Assembly: GCA_023261545.1 (NCBI GenBank)
Contig: JAHFOS010000009.1
Span: 1 to 53,265 of the forward strand
DNA: 53,265 nt
Direction of reading: 5' to 3'
DNA from: a bacterium
Lineage (GTDB): Bacteria; Planctomycetota; JADGBV01
In this document: positions 41,048 to 47,785 of the stretch, in pieces
How positions within the stretch are numbered: the stretch's first letter is position 1
Layout of the letters: the number at the start of each line of letters is the position of its first letter
Translations under genes and position numbers: made by a program
The notes under the pieces: generated by a model
The model's input: the letters and a program-made list of their open reading frames with translations, nothing else
The model's database searches: none
What the model was told of the DNA's origin: nothing

Positions 41048-41294
41048 GCGCCCATGCCCTAATTGCGGCCACACCGGGGCTCGGATGCGAGAGGTCACCC
41101 GCAGCTTTGGCCGTGGCCTTGATCTGTTCATCATCGAAGGCATCCCGATGCTGAACTGTTCTCATTGTGGAGAATCTTGCTTCTCGGCACAGACCTTGCA
41201 TGAAATCGAGCGCATCAAGACGTTGCGTGGATCGATCTCGTCGCAACGGCATGTTCAAGTGGCCACATTTCGCTCGCAACCAAAAAGCGCATGA
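41037..41294 (+). CDS. YgiT/MqsA-type zinc-finger antitoxin
   Basis: 85 aa from ATG 41037, inside the DUF4258 gene's end. Two CxxC knuckles (RPCPNCG near residue 6 and LNCSHCGESCF near 45) make the zinc site of the MqsA N-terminal domain, the toxin-binding part. The C-terminal helix-turn-helix that represses the operon in full-length MqsA is absent, as in many short YgiT proteins; autoregulation would then need another factor. The pair is a stand-alone stability-type module on the edge of the RiPP-like locus. Confidence 0.82.
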   Translation: MRPERPCPNCGHTGARMREVTRSFGRGLDLFIIEGIPMLNCSHCGESCFSAQTLHEIERIKTLRGSISSQRHVQVATFRSQPKSA

Positions 41295-41377
41295 GGTTTC
41301 TGTGATGCTGCCACGAATTAAATATCTCAATGCATCTGCGCTAATATGAGGACGGCTGGCGCCGCCCTCTAACCTGA

Positions 41378-41409
41378 GAGAGCGGGCACCGCATTCATCC
41401 CCCGCTCTC
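41378..41409 (-). terminator. hairpin downstream of the precursor peptide gene
   Basis: GAGAGCGGG (41378-41386) and CCCGCTCTC (41401-41409) form a perfect 9-bp stem with a 14-base loop, 14 bp past the precursor stop codon on the minus strand and 83 bp past the YgiT stop on the plus strand. There is no U-run, so it may stabilise the 3' end or weakly terminate both convergent transcripts rather than act as a classic intrinsic terminator. Confidence 0.45.
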
Positions 41410-41422
41410 CCCGCGGCGAAAA

Positions 41423-41608
41423 TCAGGACTCGTAGGTGACGCAGGACACGCCGGTCGTTGTTTGGCACGCGGAACCGATATTGGAGGGGCCAAGGGTGAG
41501 GGAGAAATCCGACTTGCAGCCCCCCAGGGTCGCCTCCTTGACCACCAAGGGAACGATTTCGATGACAGGATCCTCCCAACGCATTTTCGGCTCAGACGGG
41601 TGCGGCAT
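41423..41608 (-). CDS. candidate RiPP precursor peptide (61 aa)
   Basis: The ATG at 41608 lies inside the 3' end of the adjacent SPASM gene (17-bp overlap) and has a strong Shine-Dalgarno, GGAGGAG, five bases upstream. The N-terminal half, MPHPSEPKMRWEDPVIEIVP then LVVKEATLGG, has the look of a leader with a hydrophobic recognition strand and ends in a Gly-Gly. The C-terminal half, CKSDFSLTLGPSNIGSAC then QTTTGVSCVTYES, is small and polar, with Cys31, Cys48 and Cys56 and a C-terminal Ser61. Cys plus SPASM radical SAM enzymes suggests thioether or other Cys-based crosslinks. No family is recognised. It is the last gene of the PqqD-rSAM-rSAM run. A C39-type protease or exporter was not found in the window. 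Confidence 0.72.
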   Translation of the reverse strand: MPHPSEPKMRWEDPVIEIVPLVVKEATLGGCKSDFSLTLGPSNIGSACQTTTGVSCVTYES

Positions 41609-42758
41609 GTTGCTCCTCCAGATATTTGAGTTTTCTTTGCATGGTGACCTGACAGATGTAGAGCGGCCGGCCCTCCCGGTCCCCCGTGGCCAGTTTGGCG
41701 GTGGCGGGGCAGACGTCGCAACTGGACCGGTATTCGCAGTCGTGGCAGATGGCGTTCTGGTTCCTGCGCTTGGCGTTGACGACGGCGGGCAGCTTCACGT
41801 CCCAGATTTCACGGAAGGAATGGCGCGAGAGATCCAGGGCCTCGTCCCACAGGCGCCCGATGCTGCAGGTGTGGACCCAGCCCCGGTAGTCTATGTAATA
41901 GCTGGCTTTCCCGGCCTCGCAGTAGTAGAGGTAGTCCTTCAAGTTGTTTTTCACGAACAGCTTGGCGCGGTCGTCCCAGAGACCCCGGTACTCCTGGGCC
42001 AGCGCCTCGCGCGCGACTCCGAGCACGCGCTCCTCCAGTTCCACCTGCTCGCTGGGATCGATCCGGACGTGGCTGAAGTCGTCGCCGTAGATGCCGGGAT
42101 CTATCTTGGTGTCGAACTTGAACGGCACGCCCAGTTCCTGCTCCACGAAGCGTTTCATGGCCGCAATTTGCGGCGCCGTCTGCTTCATGGCCATGGTCTT
42201 GAGCCTGAGCGGCAGTTTCGCGGCCACGAGGCGACGGCAGACCTCCATGACCTTGGCATGGGAGCCCTTGGTCCCGGTGACACCACGGTAGGTCTCCTCG
42301 TCCATGCCGTAGAGGGTTATTTCAATATTGAAGGGCGGGAACCTCTTGAACAGCTCGATGTGCTGTTCGCGCACCAGGCTGCCATTGGTGAACAGGTTGA
42401 CGAGCAGGCCCTTGCGGATGGCGACCTCGTAGATCTCCTCGAATTCCGGATGCAGCAGGGGGTCGCCCCCGGTGATAAGCAGCCACAGGGTGCCGGCCTC
42501 GCAGACCTCGTCGAGGATCCCCTTCCAGCGCGCGGCGGACAGGACTTCCTTGTGCTTTTGCATGCCCTGGTAGCAGTGGACGCAGCGGAAGTTGCAATTC
42601 TCGATGAGCTCGATGGTGCCGCTGGTGGGCACGCGCCGGGCTGACACGGACGCCTTCAGGTTGCGGTTGAAGTCGTAGTAGCGCTGGCTGTCCGGCCCCG
42701 GCATGCTCTCGATGGCGCCGGAGCCCTGGGCGGTTCCGCAGGAGCTACAGGATCCCAT
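41592..42758 (-). CDS. SPASM-domain radical SAM peptide-modifying enzyme 1
   Basis: 388 aa. Radical SAM triad C55/C59/C62 (ENCNFRCVHC), then LITGGDPLLHPEF (glycine-rich SAM contact) in a standard core. The SPASM region has CEAGKASYYIDYRGWVHTC (CX12GX4C spacing), then CHDCEYRSSCDVC and a final LYIC, enough Cys for two auxiliary 4Fe-4S clusters. Such enzymes oxidise peptide substrates to form C-S, C-C or ether crosslinks. An odd N-terminal extension carries MGSCSSCG. It is a clear duplicate of the enzyme at 42986 and most likely acts on the peptide whose gene begins within its last codons. A repeat element separates it from the upstream paralogue. Confidence 0.92.
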   Translation of the reverse strand: MGSCSSCGTAQGSGAIESMPGPDSQRYYDFNRNLKASVSARRVPTSGTIELIENCNFRCVHCYQGMQKHKEVLSAARWKGILDEVCEAGTLWLLITGGDPLLHPEFEEIYEVAIRKGLLVNLFTNGSLVREQHIELFKRFPPFNIEITLYGMDEETYRGVTGTKGSHAKVMEVCRRLVAAKLPLRLKTMAMKQTAPQIAAMKRFVEQELGVPFKFDTKIDPGIYGDDFSHVRIDPSEQVELEERVLGVAREALAQEYRGLWDDRAKLFVKNNLKDYLYYCEAGKASYYIDYRGWVHTCSIGRLWDEALDLSRHSFREIWDVKLPAVVNAKRRNQNAICHDCEYRSSCDVCPATAKLATGDREGRPLYICQVTMQRKLKYLEEQHAAPV

Positions 42759-42779
42759 GCTGCATCAACTTCGTAAAGG

Positions 42780-42926
42780 TGCATTCAAGAAACAGAAAAC
42801 CACGCCGTTCGCCCTTTACCCCCCGTTTCGGGGGGTGAGCTTGTCGAAGGGCCACTAAGGGTGAAAGGCGGGGTGTCACGGTCCGCTCATGCTTCGACAA
42901 GCTCAGCACGAACGGACCTGAATGCC
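42780..42926. repeat. REP/MITE-like repeat between the two radical SAM genes
   Basis: Short inverted ends TGCATTCA (42780-42787) and TGAATGC (42919-42925) enclose the same core as the elements at 39349 and 44530: CATGCTTCGACAAGCTCAGC, GAGCTTGTCGAAGGGCC and a hairpin ACCCCCCGTTTCGGGGGGT. No target duplication was recognised. No reading frame resembling a second precursor peptide is evident here. Confidence 0.65.
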
Positions 42927-42985
42927 GGTGACGAAAAACGTGGACGCATCCCATAGGGTTTGGACTATCCTGGTGCCGCTTCATC

Positions 42986-44170
42986 TCAAGCGCGCGCGGC
43001 GACAAGTTGGTTTTCCATCCTGTAGCGGCGTTTCCGCTCCATGGTGACCTGGCAGATGTAGAGCGGCCGGCCTTCCTTGTCCCCGGTGGCCACCTTGGCG
43101 GTGGCGGGGCAGACGTCGCAATCGGGCCGGTATTCGCAGGTGACGCAGACGGCGTTCAGGTTCCTGCGCTTCTGGTTGATGACGGCGGGCAGTTTTTCGT
43201 CCCAGATTTCACGGAAAGGATAGCGCGCGAGGTCCAGGGCCTCCTCCCACAGGCGTCCGCCGCTGCAAGTGTGGATCCAGCCCCGGTAGTCAATGTAGTA
43301 CATCATTTTGCCGGCTCCGCAGGTGTAGAGCTTGTCTCCGAAGCCGGGCTGCTGGAACGGCACGGCGCTGCGCCGCGCGTAATCCTGTTGGTCCACCGTC
43401 AACTCGGCCTTGCCGTGCATGCGTTCCGCCAGATCCAGTTGCTCGATGGGACTGAGCCGGACGTGATCGAAGTCGTCGCCGTAGATGCCGGGGTCAATCT
43501 TGGTGTCGAACCTGAAGGCCAGACCCAGCTCCTGTTCCACGAAGCGTTTCATGGCGGCCAGTTGTTCCACCGTCTGCTTCAGGGCCACGGATTTGAGCTT
43601 AAGCGGCAGTTTTTCCGCGATGAGGCGGCGGCAGGTCGCCAGGACCCTGGCATGGGAGCCCTTGGTCCCGGTGACCACGCGGTAGGTCGCCTCATCCATG
43701 CCGTAGAGGGTGAACTCTATATTGAAAGGCGGATACTTCTTGAACAGCTCGATGTGGTGTTCGCGCACCAGGCTGCCATTTGTGAACAGGTTGACGAGCA
43801 GGCCCTTGCGGATGGCATACTCGTAGATCTCCTCGAACTCCGGATGCAGCAGCGGGTCGCCCCCGGTGATAAGCATCCACAGGGTGCCCGCTTCGCAAAC
43901 CTCGTCGAGGATCTCCTTCCAGCGCGCGGCGGGCAGGACCTCCTTGTGTTTTTGCATGCCCTGGTAGCAGTGGATGCAGCGGAAGTTGCAATTCTCGGTG
44001 AGCTCGATGGTGCCGTTCGTGGGCACGCGCTGGCCCCGCAGGGCTTCTTGAAAATTGCCGCGGAAGGCCTTGTAGCGGCCGGACTGCGGCTCGGGCATGC
44101 TCTCGATGGCCACCGAGGTCCCCGCCGAACCTGGTTGCGCGGAACCGCAGGAGCTACAGGACGATCCCAT
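42986..44170 (-). CDS. SPASM-domain radical SAM peptide-modifying enzyme 2
   Basis: 394 aa from ATG 44170, overlapping the PqqD-like gene by 17 bp. Triad C61/C65/C68 (ENCNFRCIHC), LITGGDPLLHPEF, then SPASM cysteines in CGAGKMMYYIDYRGWIHTC, CVTCEYRPDCDVC and LYIC. N-terminal MGSSCSSCG extension as in enzyme 1. Much of the sequence is shared with enzyme 1 (for example DTKIDPGIYGDDF), with the largest divergence at about residues 240-285, before the SPASM cysteines, which is a plausible substrate-facing region. Tight overlap with PqqD makes this the likely chaperone-dependent enzyme. Whether both act on the same peptide is open. Confidence 0.92.
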   Translation of the reverse strand: MGSSCSSCGSAQPGSAGTSVAIESMPEPQSGRYKAFRGNFQEALRGQRVPTNGTIELTENCNFRCIHCYQGMQKHKEVLPAARWKEILDEVCEAGTLWMLITGGDPLLHPEFEEIYEYAIRKGLLVNLFTNGSLVREHHIELFKKYPPFNIEFTLYGMDEATYRVVTGTKGSHARVLATCRRLIAEKLPLKLKSVALKQTVEQLAAMKRFVEQELGLAFRFDTKIDPGIYGDDFDHVRLSPIEQLDLAERMHGKAELTVDQQDYARRSAVPFQQPGFGDKLYTCGAGKMMYYIDYRGWIHTCSGGRLWEEALDLARYPFREIWDEKLPAVINQKRRNLNAVCVTCEYRPDCDVCPATAKVATGDKEGRPLYICQVTMERKRRYRMENQLVAARA

Positions 44171-44420
44171 GGCGCTTCAGTTCCTGGACGAAGCCTCGCA
44201 CGACCTCCAGCGGCGAAACCCCGGACGGGATGTCGTATTGCTCCACCAGCGCGCTGGCCACGGCGGCCTCATCAGCCCCCGCGCGCAGCTTTTCCAGAAT
44301 AACCTTGCTGGTCCCATTCAGGTTGTAGATCACGCCCTGCTCGCTCAGGCTGCGTCCGATAGGAACGATGACGCAGTTGCCCCCGATGTTGCGGACGATC
44401 ATGTCCGGATTCAACTCCAT
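44154..44420 (-). CDS. PqqD-family peptide chaperone
   Basis: 88 aa from ATG 44420, chosen for its position behind GGGAGA (nine bases); ATG 44450 would add ten residues without a better ribosome site. The winged-helix RiPP recognition element pattern is visible: MIVRNIGGNCVIVPIGRS (two antiparallel strands), VIYNLNGTSKVILEKL and VVRGFVQELKRHGI. Stand-alone PqqD-like proteins bind a precursor's leader and deliver it to the radical SAM enzyme. It is the first gene of the RiPP-like run, and its 3' end overlaps enzyme 2. A MITE lies about 109 bp upstream. Confidence 0.85.
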   Translation of the reverse strand: MELNPDMIVRNIGGNCVIVPIGRSLSEQGVIYNLNGTSKVILEKLRAGADEAAVASALVEQYDIPSGVSPLEVVRGFVQELKRHGIVL

Positions 44421-44529
44421 GCGTCGGTATTCTCCCGATGTTCCGGCCAATTCAAGCCGCGTGTCTCGGCCCAGCGCAGGTCAGATTTCTTCCACTATTT
44501 TCCGACTCATGACAGCCTAAAGTTCTAGG

Positions 44530-44751
44530 GCAAGCGTTCAGCCCATAGTTCGCGCCTTCGCATTTCTGGGCCAGCAGCTAGGCCCGTTCGTGCTGAGCCT
44601 GTCGAAGCATGAACGGGCCGTGCCGCCCGGCGTTGCCCGCCCCCTTCGACAGCGCTCAGGACAGGCTTCGACAGGCTCACCCCCCAAAAGGGGGGTAAAG
44701 GGCGAACGGTGAAGGGAGCCTGTCGTGGCACCAAAAGGTCTGAACGCTTAC
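44530..44751. mobile_element. 222-bp MITE-like element, family 2, second copy
   Basis: Ends GCAAGCGTTCA (44530-44540) and TGAACGCTTAC (44741-44751) are inverted repeats with one mismatch, the same ends as the element at 39349-39516. Flanks GTTCTAGG (44522-44529) and GTTTCAGG (44752-44759) are a degenerate 8-bp duplication (6 of 8). The core again has the REP-type CGTTCGTGCTGAGCCTGTCG and a hairpin ACCCCCCAAAAGGGGGGT. It fills most of the 334-bp gap between the PqqD-like and MNT genes and touches the MNT stop codon. Nothing else is seen in the gap. Confidence 0.78.
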
Positions 44752-44754
44752 GTT

Positions 44755-45264
44755 TCAGGAAGCCCAGCCCAGTTCGAATTCCTCTCCGGATTTCAAGCCG
44801 GGCTTGAGCACCCAGTACCAGTAAAGGCCCCTCGCGACGCGGTGCGCCCCGGATTCCTCGATGTAGTGGGCCGTGCGTTCCAGAACCCGTGCCAGCAGGC
44901 CGTCTTGATCCAAAAGGATCCGGGAGCAATGCGTCATGTCCAGGTAAAGGGGGCTGAACCGGGCGGCCTCTTGCGGCGTGCGCAAAATGGGCGAGAACTC
45001 CAGGTGGTAGCCTGAGGCCCGCAAGCGCGACAGGTGCGACGCGAGCCGCTCCTCCAGGGCGTCGAATATCTCCAGCCGCGCCCGCCTCCGAGGTGGCAGG
45101 CCTTCCATGACCAGCAGCAGGTCCACGTCGGTTTCGCGTTTGAGCTGTCGAACGGTGGATCCAAAAAGCGCGATTCCCCTGAGGTGCGGATCCCAGAGCC
45201 GCCGGCTTTCCCGCACCAGATCCTGAAGCATGTCATCGAAGACGGCGCGCTCGGGCTGGGTCAT
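44755..45264 (-). CDS. MNT-type nucleotidyltransferase, putative antitoxin
   Basis: 169 aa. The minimal nucleotidyltransferase motif IALFGSTVRQLKRETDVDLL (GS...DxD) near residue 32-50 supplies the metal ligands; the rest is helical. In HEPN/MNT modules this enzyme neutralises its HEPN partner, in studied cases by adding AMP to it. ATG 45264 overlaps the HEPN stop (ATGA). The stop codon lies in the degenerate target duplication of the downstream MITE, so the last residues (ELGWAS) could have been changed by the insertion. Confidence 0.85.
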   Translation of the reverse strand: MTQPERAVFDDMLQDLVRESRRLWDPHLRGIALFGSTVRQLKRETDVDLLLVMEGLPPRRRARLEIFDALEERLASHLSRLRASGYHLEFSPILRTPQEAARFSPLYLDMTHCSRILLDQDGLLARVLERTAHYIEESGAHRVARGLYWYWVLKPGLKSGEEFELGWAS

Positions 45265-45680
45265 TTCGCGGCGCCTTCAATGTGCGGTGCCAGCAGGTCC
45301 AACAACCAGCGGCAATCCGCGATGGCTTTGTGGGCCTCCTCCGCGCTGTAATTCTCGCTGGGGATGTAATCTTCCTCACCGTAGAAGGCCAGCTCTCGCT
45401 CTTTGCGCAGGTGCTTGGAGAGCGTGCAGATACGCGGCAGTGCCTCAAGAACAGGCGCGGAATGCATCTCTTTTTGCTCCACCAGGATAGGACTTACGTC
45501 GTGCCAGCGGGGCGGCTCGATACCCAGATGGCGCAAATACCCTTTGAGGGCCAGTTCCACCAGTTCCTGGGCCTCCCGCACCGCATCCGCGTAGCCGCCT
45601 TCTTTTTCCAGGGTCAACAGCGCCTTGTAGCGGATGGTGGCCCGGCGGAAGTAATCCTTGGCAAGGGAGGTGTTGGTCAT
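45261..45680 (-). CDS. HEPN-domain protein, putative toxin
   Basis: 139 aa from ATG 45680; an ATG at 45722 would add 14 residues but lies within an inverted repeat that looks like an operator. The helical pattern DYFRRATIRYKALLTLEKEG, then AQELVELALKGYLRHLGIEP and KHLRKERELAFYGEEDYIPS, matches the HEPN family. The RKERELAFYG segment stands where the RNase motif lies, but the canonical R-x4-6-H is not visible, so RNase activity is doubtful or uses a variant. HEPN-then-MNT with overlapping codons is the usual module order. Confidence 0.8.
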   Translation of the reverse strand: MTNTSLAKDYFRRATIRYKALLTLEKEGGYADAVREAQELVELALKGYLRHLGIEPPRWHDVSPILVEQKEMHSAPVLEALPRICTLSKHLRKERELAFYGEEDYIPSENYSAEEAHKAIADCRWLLDLLAPHIEGAAK

Positions 45681-45714
45681 TGAAACGGAACCCGCGTCGG
45701 GGCCCTCCTGGATT

Positions 45715-45733
45715 GTAGGCAAAACAGGCCTAC
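45715..45733. promoter_or_regulatory. inverted repeat upstream of the HEPN/MNT pair
   Basis: GTAGGC (45715-45720), seven-base spacer, GCCTAC (45728-45733), a perfect dyad 35 bp before the HEPN start chosen here. Its position suits an operator for autoregulation. The rest of the divergent gap up to 45887 shows nothing else I can support. Confidence 0.35.
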
Positions 45734-45887
45734 AGCAATGCGTCAGCGGGCAGATCGGGAGGTGTGTCCGTTGTCCCGGAAATCACGCCATTTCAAGCCA
45801 GATGTCTCTGCTGGGCGTAAGTCAATCCAAAAACTTTCCCATTACCACCCTGCGCGCTAAGATAGCATGGGAAGGGCTGGTATCATC

Positions 45888-46262
45888 ATGGGTCTCACGC
45901 ACGTCACGGCGGTCATCGCCAAACTGGACGGCCTCGGAAAAACCTACGAGGCGGAGTTCCTCGTTGACACCGGCGCCATTGACTGCATGGCTCCCGCGGA
46001 CGAGTTGCGAAAGATAGGGATTCGTCTGGAAGGCAAGGCCATCTATGAGCTGGCCGACGGCCGGCCCGTGGAATATCCCTACGGGTTCGCGCGCGTGCGT
46101 TTCATTGGCTCCGAGACCGTGACGCAGATCATTTTCGGGCCGCCAGGCAGCGAGCCCATCCTCGGCGTCGTGGCTCTGGAAAACACGGGCATCGGAGTGG
46201 ACCCTGTGAGCAAATCCCTGAAAAAAATGCCCGCCAAGCCCCTGAAGCGCGGGGCCGGTTGA
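45888..46262 (+). CDS. retropepsin-like aspartic protease (clan AA)
   Basis: 124 aa from ATG 45888 (ATG 45867 is an alternative; GGAAGG lies between them). AEFLVDTGAIDCMAPADELR contains the DTGA catalytic triad of single-domain retropepsins, which act as homodimers. YELADGRPVEYPYG is the flap region, and EPILGVVALENTGIGVDP is the typical hydrophobic-hydrophobic-Gly closing strand. No signal peptide, so cytosolic. Such small bacterial proteases are often found near toxin-antitoxin loci with unknown targets. Processing of the nearby precursor peptide is conceivable but unsupported. Confidence 0.83.
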   Translation: MGLTHVTAVIAKLDGLGKTYEAEFLVDTGAIDCMAPADELRKIGIRLEGKAIYELADGRPVEYPYGFARVRFIGSETVTQIIFGPPGSEPILGVVALENTGIGVDPVSKSLKKMPAKPLKRGAG

Positions 46263-46319
46263 TCTGGCAGCCGGCAGATAAGGTCGCTGCAACATCCCGT
46301 ATCTTGTAGCCCGATGTAG

Positions 46320-46340
46320 GGGCAACCCTCGTGGTTGCCC
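46320..46340. repeat. palindromic repeat between convergent genes
   Basis: GGGCAACC (46320-46327), loop CTCGT, GGTTGCCC (46333-46340): a perfect 8-bp stem within the 86-bp convergent gap. A degraded second copy (around 46361-46386) lies within the last codons of the following minus-strand gene. It may serve as a bidirectional terminator although no T-run is present. Confidence 0.55.
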
Positions 46341-46348
46341 GCGAGTCG

Positions 46349-47785
46349 TCAGCGGTGCGCACCATCCGTAGGGACACCTCGTTGGGTTGCCCCGGCCCCG
46401 ACCCGCCGGTCTCGGAGCAGCCCCCACCCCGCCATACCCATGGCCACCAGGACGAACCAGCTCGCGTAGCGCATGCGGTAGATGGCCCCCACGTTGGGGA
46501 CGATGAGCCCCAGCAAAACGAGGTGAGAGGCCGCCGCCACGGCGGGAAGCCAGGCGCGGATTTCACCCCTGCGACACCAGAGGAAAAAAGCCGCCAGGCT
46601 CATCATGACGTACATGACGAGCATTTCCGCGCCGGCGATAAGCCGGCCCGCGCGGCCCGCGCGCCGGCCTTCCGACCACCAGAGCGCGGGAAAAGGCGCG
46701 CAGCTTCCCACCAGCGCCGCCCTGGGCAGGTAGGCCGCCACGTCGCCCCAACCCCCGGCAAACCGTATTTCGCCGTCAATATTCGTCAGCGATGACGGAT
46801 GCTTGATGATGAATCCCTGGCGCAGGCGCCCGAGGCGCTGGGCCCAGCCATCTTGGCGCGATTCGGGGGGATGCCGGGAGGCGGAGCCCGTATCAAGACC
46901 AACTTCCAGCGGTGGCGAAAGCGGGGCCTCGTTTTTTTTCGTCCCTCCTGATCCGGAAGCTTGTTCTTCCCGCTGCGACATCAGCAGGGGCAGATTGGCC
47001 TGGGCCAGCAGCCCCAGCGCGGCCAAGAGCGTGGAGGCCAGGGCCAGGTTGCGAACGCGCGCCGCCAAGGGGGGGGCGCCGTCACGCGGCGCCAGCCGTG
47101 CCAGGTGCCAGAGCCAGACCAGGCCCAGAGGTCCCAGGTTCTCATAGACCGCCCTGGTGCGCGCAACATAGACCAGCTCCAGACCCGCGAGGGCGCAAAG
47201 GAACCATCTCCAGGGCCGGTCCGCTGGACCCCGCTGGCGGCAGGAGGACTCCAGCAGCGCCAGCAGGATCAACAATTGCCCGCAGATATGGAGGCCATCC
47301 TTGCCAGGTTGCAGGAAATGGATGAAGAGAGAGGGCAGCAGCGCCGTCGCGGCCGTGCCCCAGCCGGCTCGCGTACCTCCCAGGACCGTGCCCAGGCGGA
47401 ACGCCAGGATCAGGGTCAGCAGCAAGACAGCGAGGTTCACCGGGATGGTGGCTTCGAGGTGCGGCCCCAGGAGGGCATGGGCGAGGCCGTAACACAGGGT
47501 GGGCGCGAAACCGTTATACCTGGCCAACAAATTGGGGTCGCGCTCCAAATCGTCGCGCCAATCCCGCCAGGACCTCGTGGCGATGCGTTCCCAATAGTTC
47601 AGGGATTGCTTGTGAATGGACCTGACATCGGGGAACAATCCCCAAATCCTGTCTTCCGGATTCGTTTCCAGCGTGGACTTGCGGAAGGCGGGATGCCGCG
47701 CCGCGGCAAAGTTCACGAATTCGCACGCTGTGAAGATCAGCGCCGCCAGCACCAGCAGGAGGGTGGGCTTAGGGGGCTTCATCAC
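46349..47785 (-). CDS. polytopic membrane protein, GT-C-like
   Basis: 478 aa with about nine hydrophobic segments, the first being LLLVLAALIFTACEFVNFAA. An extracytoplasmic first loop (about 30-105) is followed by regular helices. A hydrophilic segment about 275-345 (SGSGGTKKNEAPLSPPLEVG) is low in complexity, and the rest is helical. No motif assigns a function; topology resembles GT-C or O-antigen ligase-like proteins. The C-terminal tail (QRGVPTDGAHR) is encoded within a degraded copy of the palindromic repeat, so the natural end may have been lost. ATG 47785 overlaps the MFS/spermidine synthase-like gene by 17 bp. Confidence 0.55.
   Translation of the reverse strand: MMKPPKPTLLLVLAALIFTACEFVNFAAARHPAFRKSTLETNPEDRIWGLFPDVRSIHKQSLNYWERIATRSWRDWRDDLERDPNLLARYNGFAPTLCYGLAHALLGPHLEATIPVNLAVLLLTLILAFRLGTVLGGTRAGWGTAATALLPSLFIHFLQPGKDGLHICGQLLILLALLESSCRQRGPADRPWRWFLCALAGLELVYVARTRAVYENLGPLGLVWLWHLARLAPRDGAPPLAARVRNLALASTLLAALGLLAQANLPLLMSQREEQASGSGGTKKNEAPLSPPLEVGLDTGSASRHPPESRQDGWAQRLGRLRQGFIIKHPSSLTNIDGEIRFAGGWGDVAAYLPRAALVGSCAPFPALWWSEGRRAGRAGRLIAGAEMLVMYVMMSLAAFFLWCRRGEIRAWLPAVAAASHLVLLGLIVPNVGAIYRMRYASWFVLVAMGMAGWGLLRDRRVGAGATQRGVPTDGAHR

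Noticed and set aside
39380-44720. CRISPR array from the repeated CTTCGACAAGCTCAGC-type sequences
   Set aside because: The copies are few, irregularly spaced over kilobases, palindromic and embedded in MITE-like elements; there is no regular spacer length and no cas gene.
44525-44929. 134-aa minus-strand ORF across the MITE and MNT gene 3' end
   Set aside because: Its sequence is translated repeat (for example RPVHASTGSARTGLAAGPEM) and an alternative frame of the MNT gene.
45888-46262. Retropepsin-like protease as the leader peptidase of the RiPP-like locus
   Set aside because: It is on the opposite strand, separated by the HEPN/MNT pair and a MITE. RiPP leaders are usually cut by other protease types. 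There is no positive evidence.
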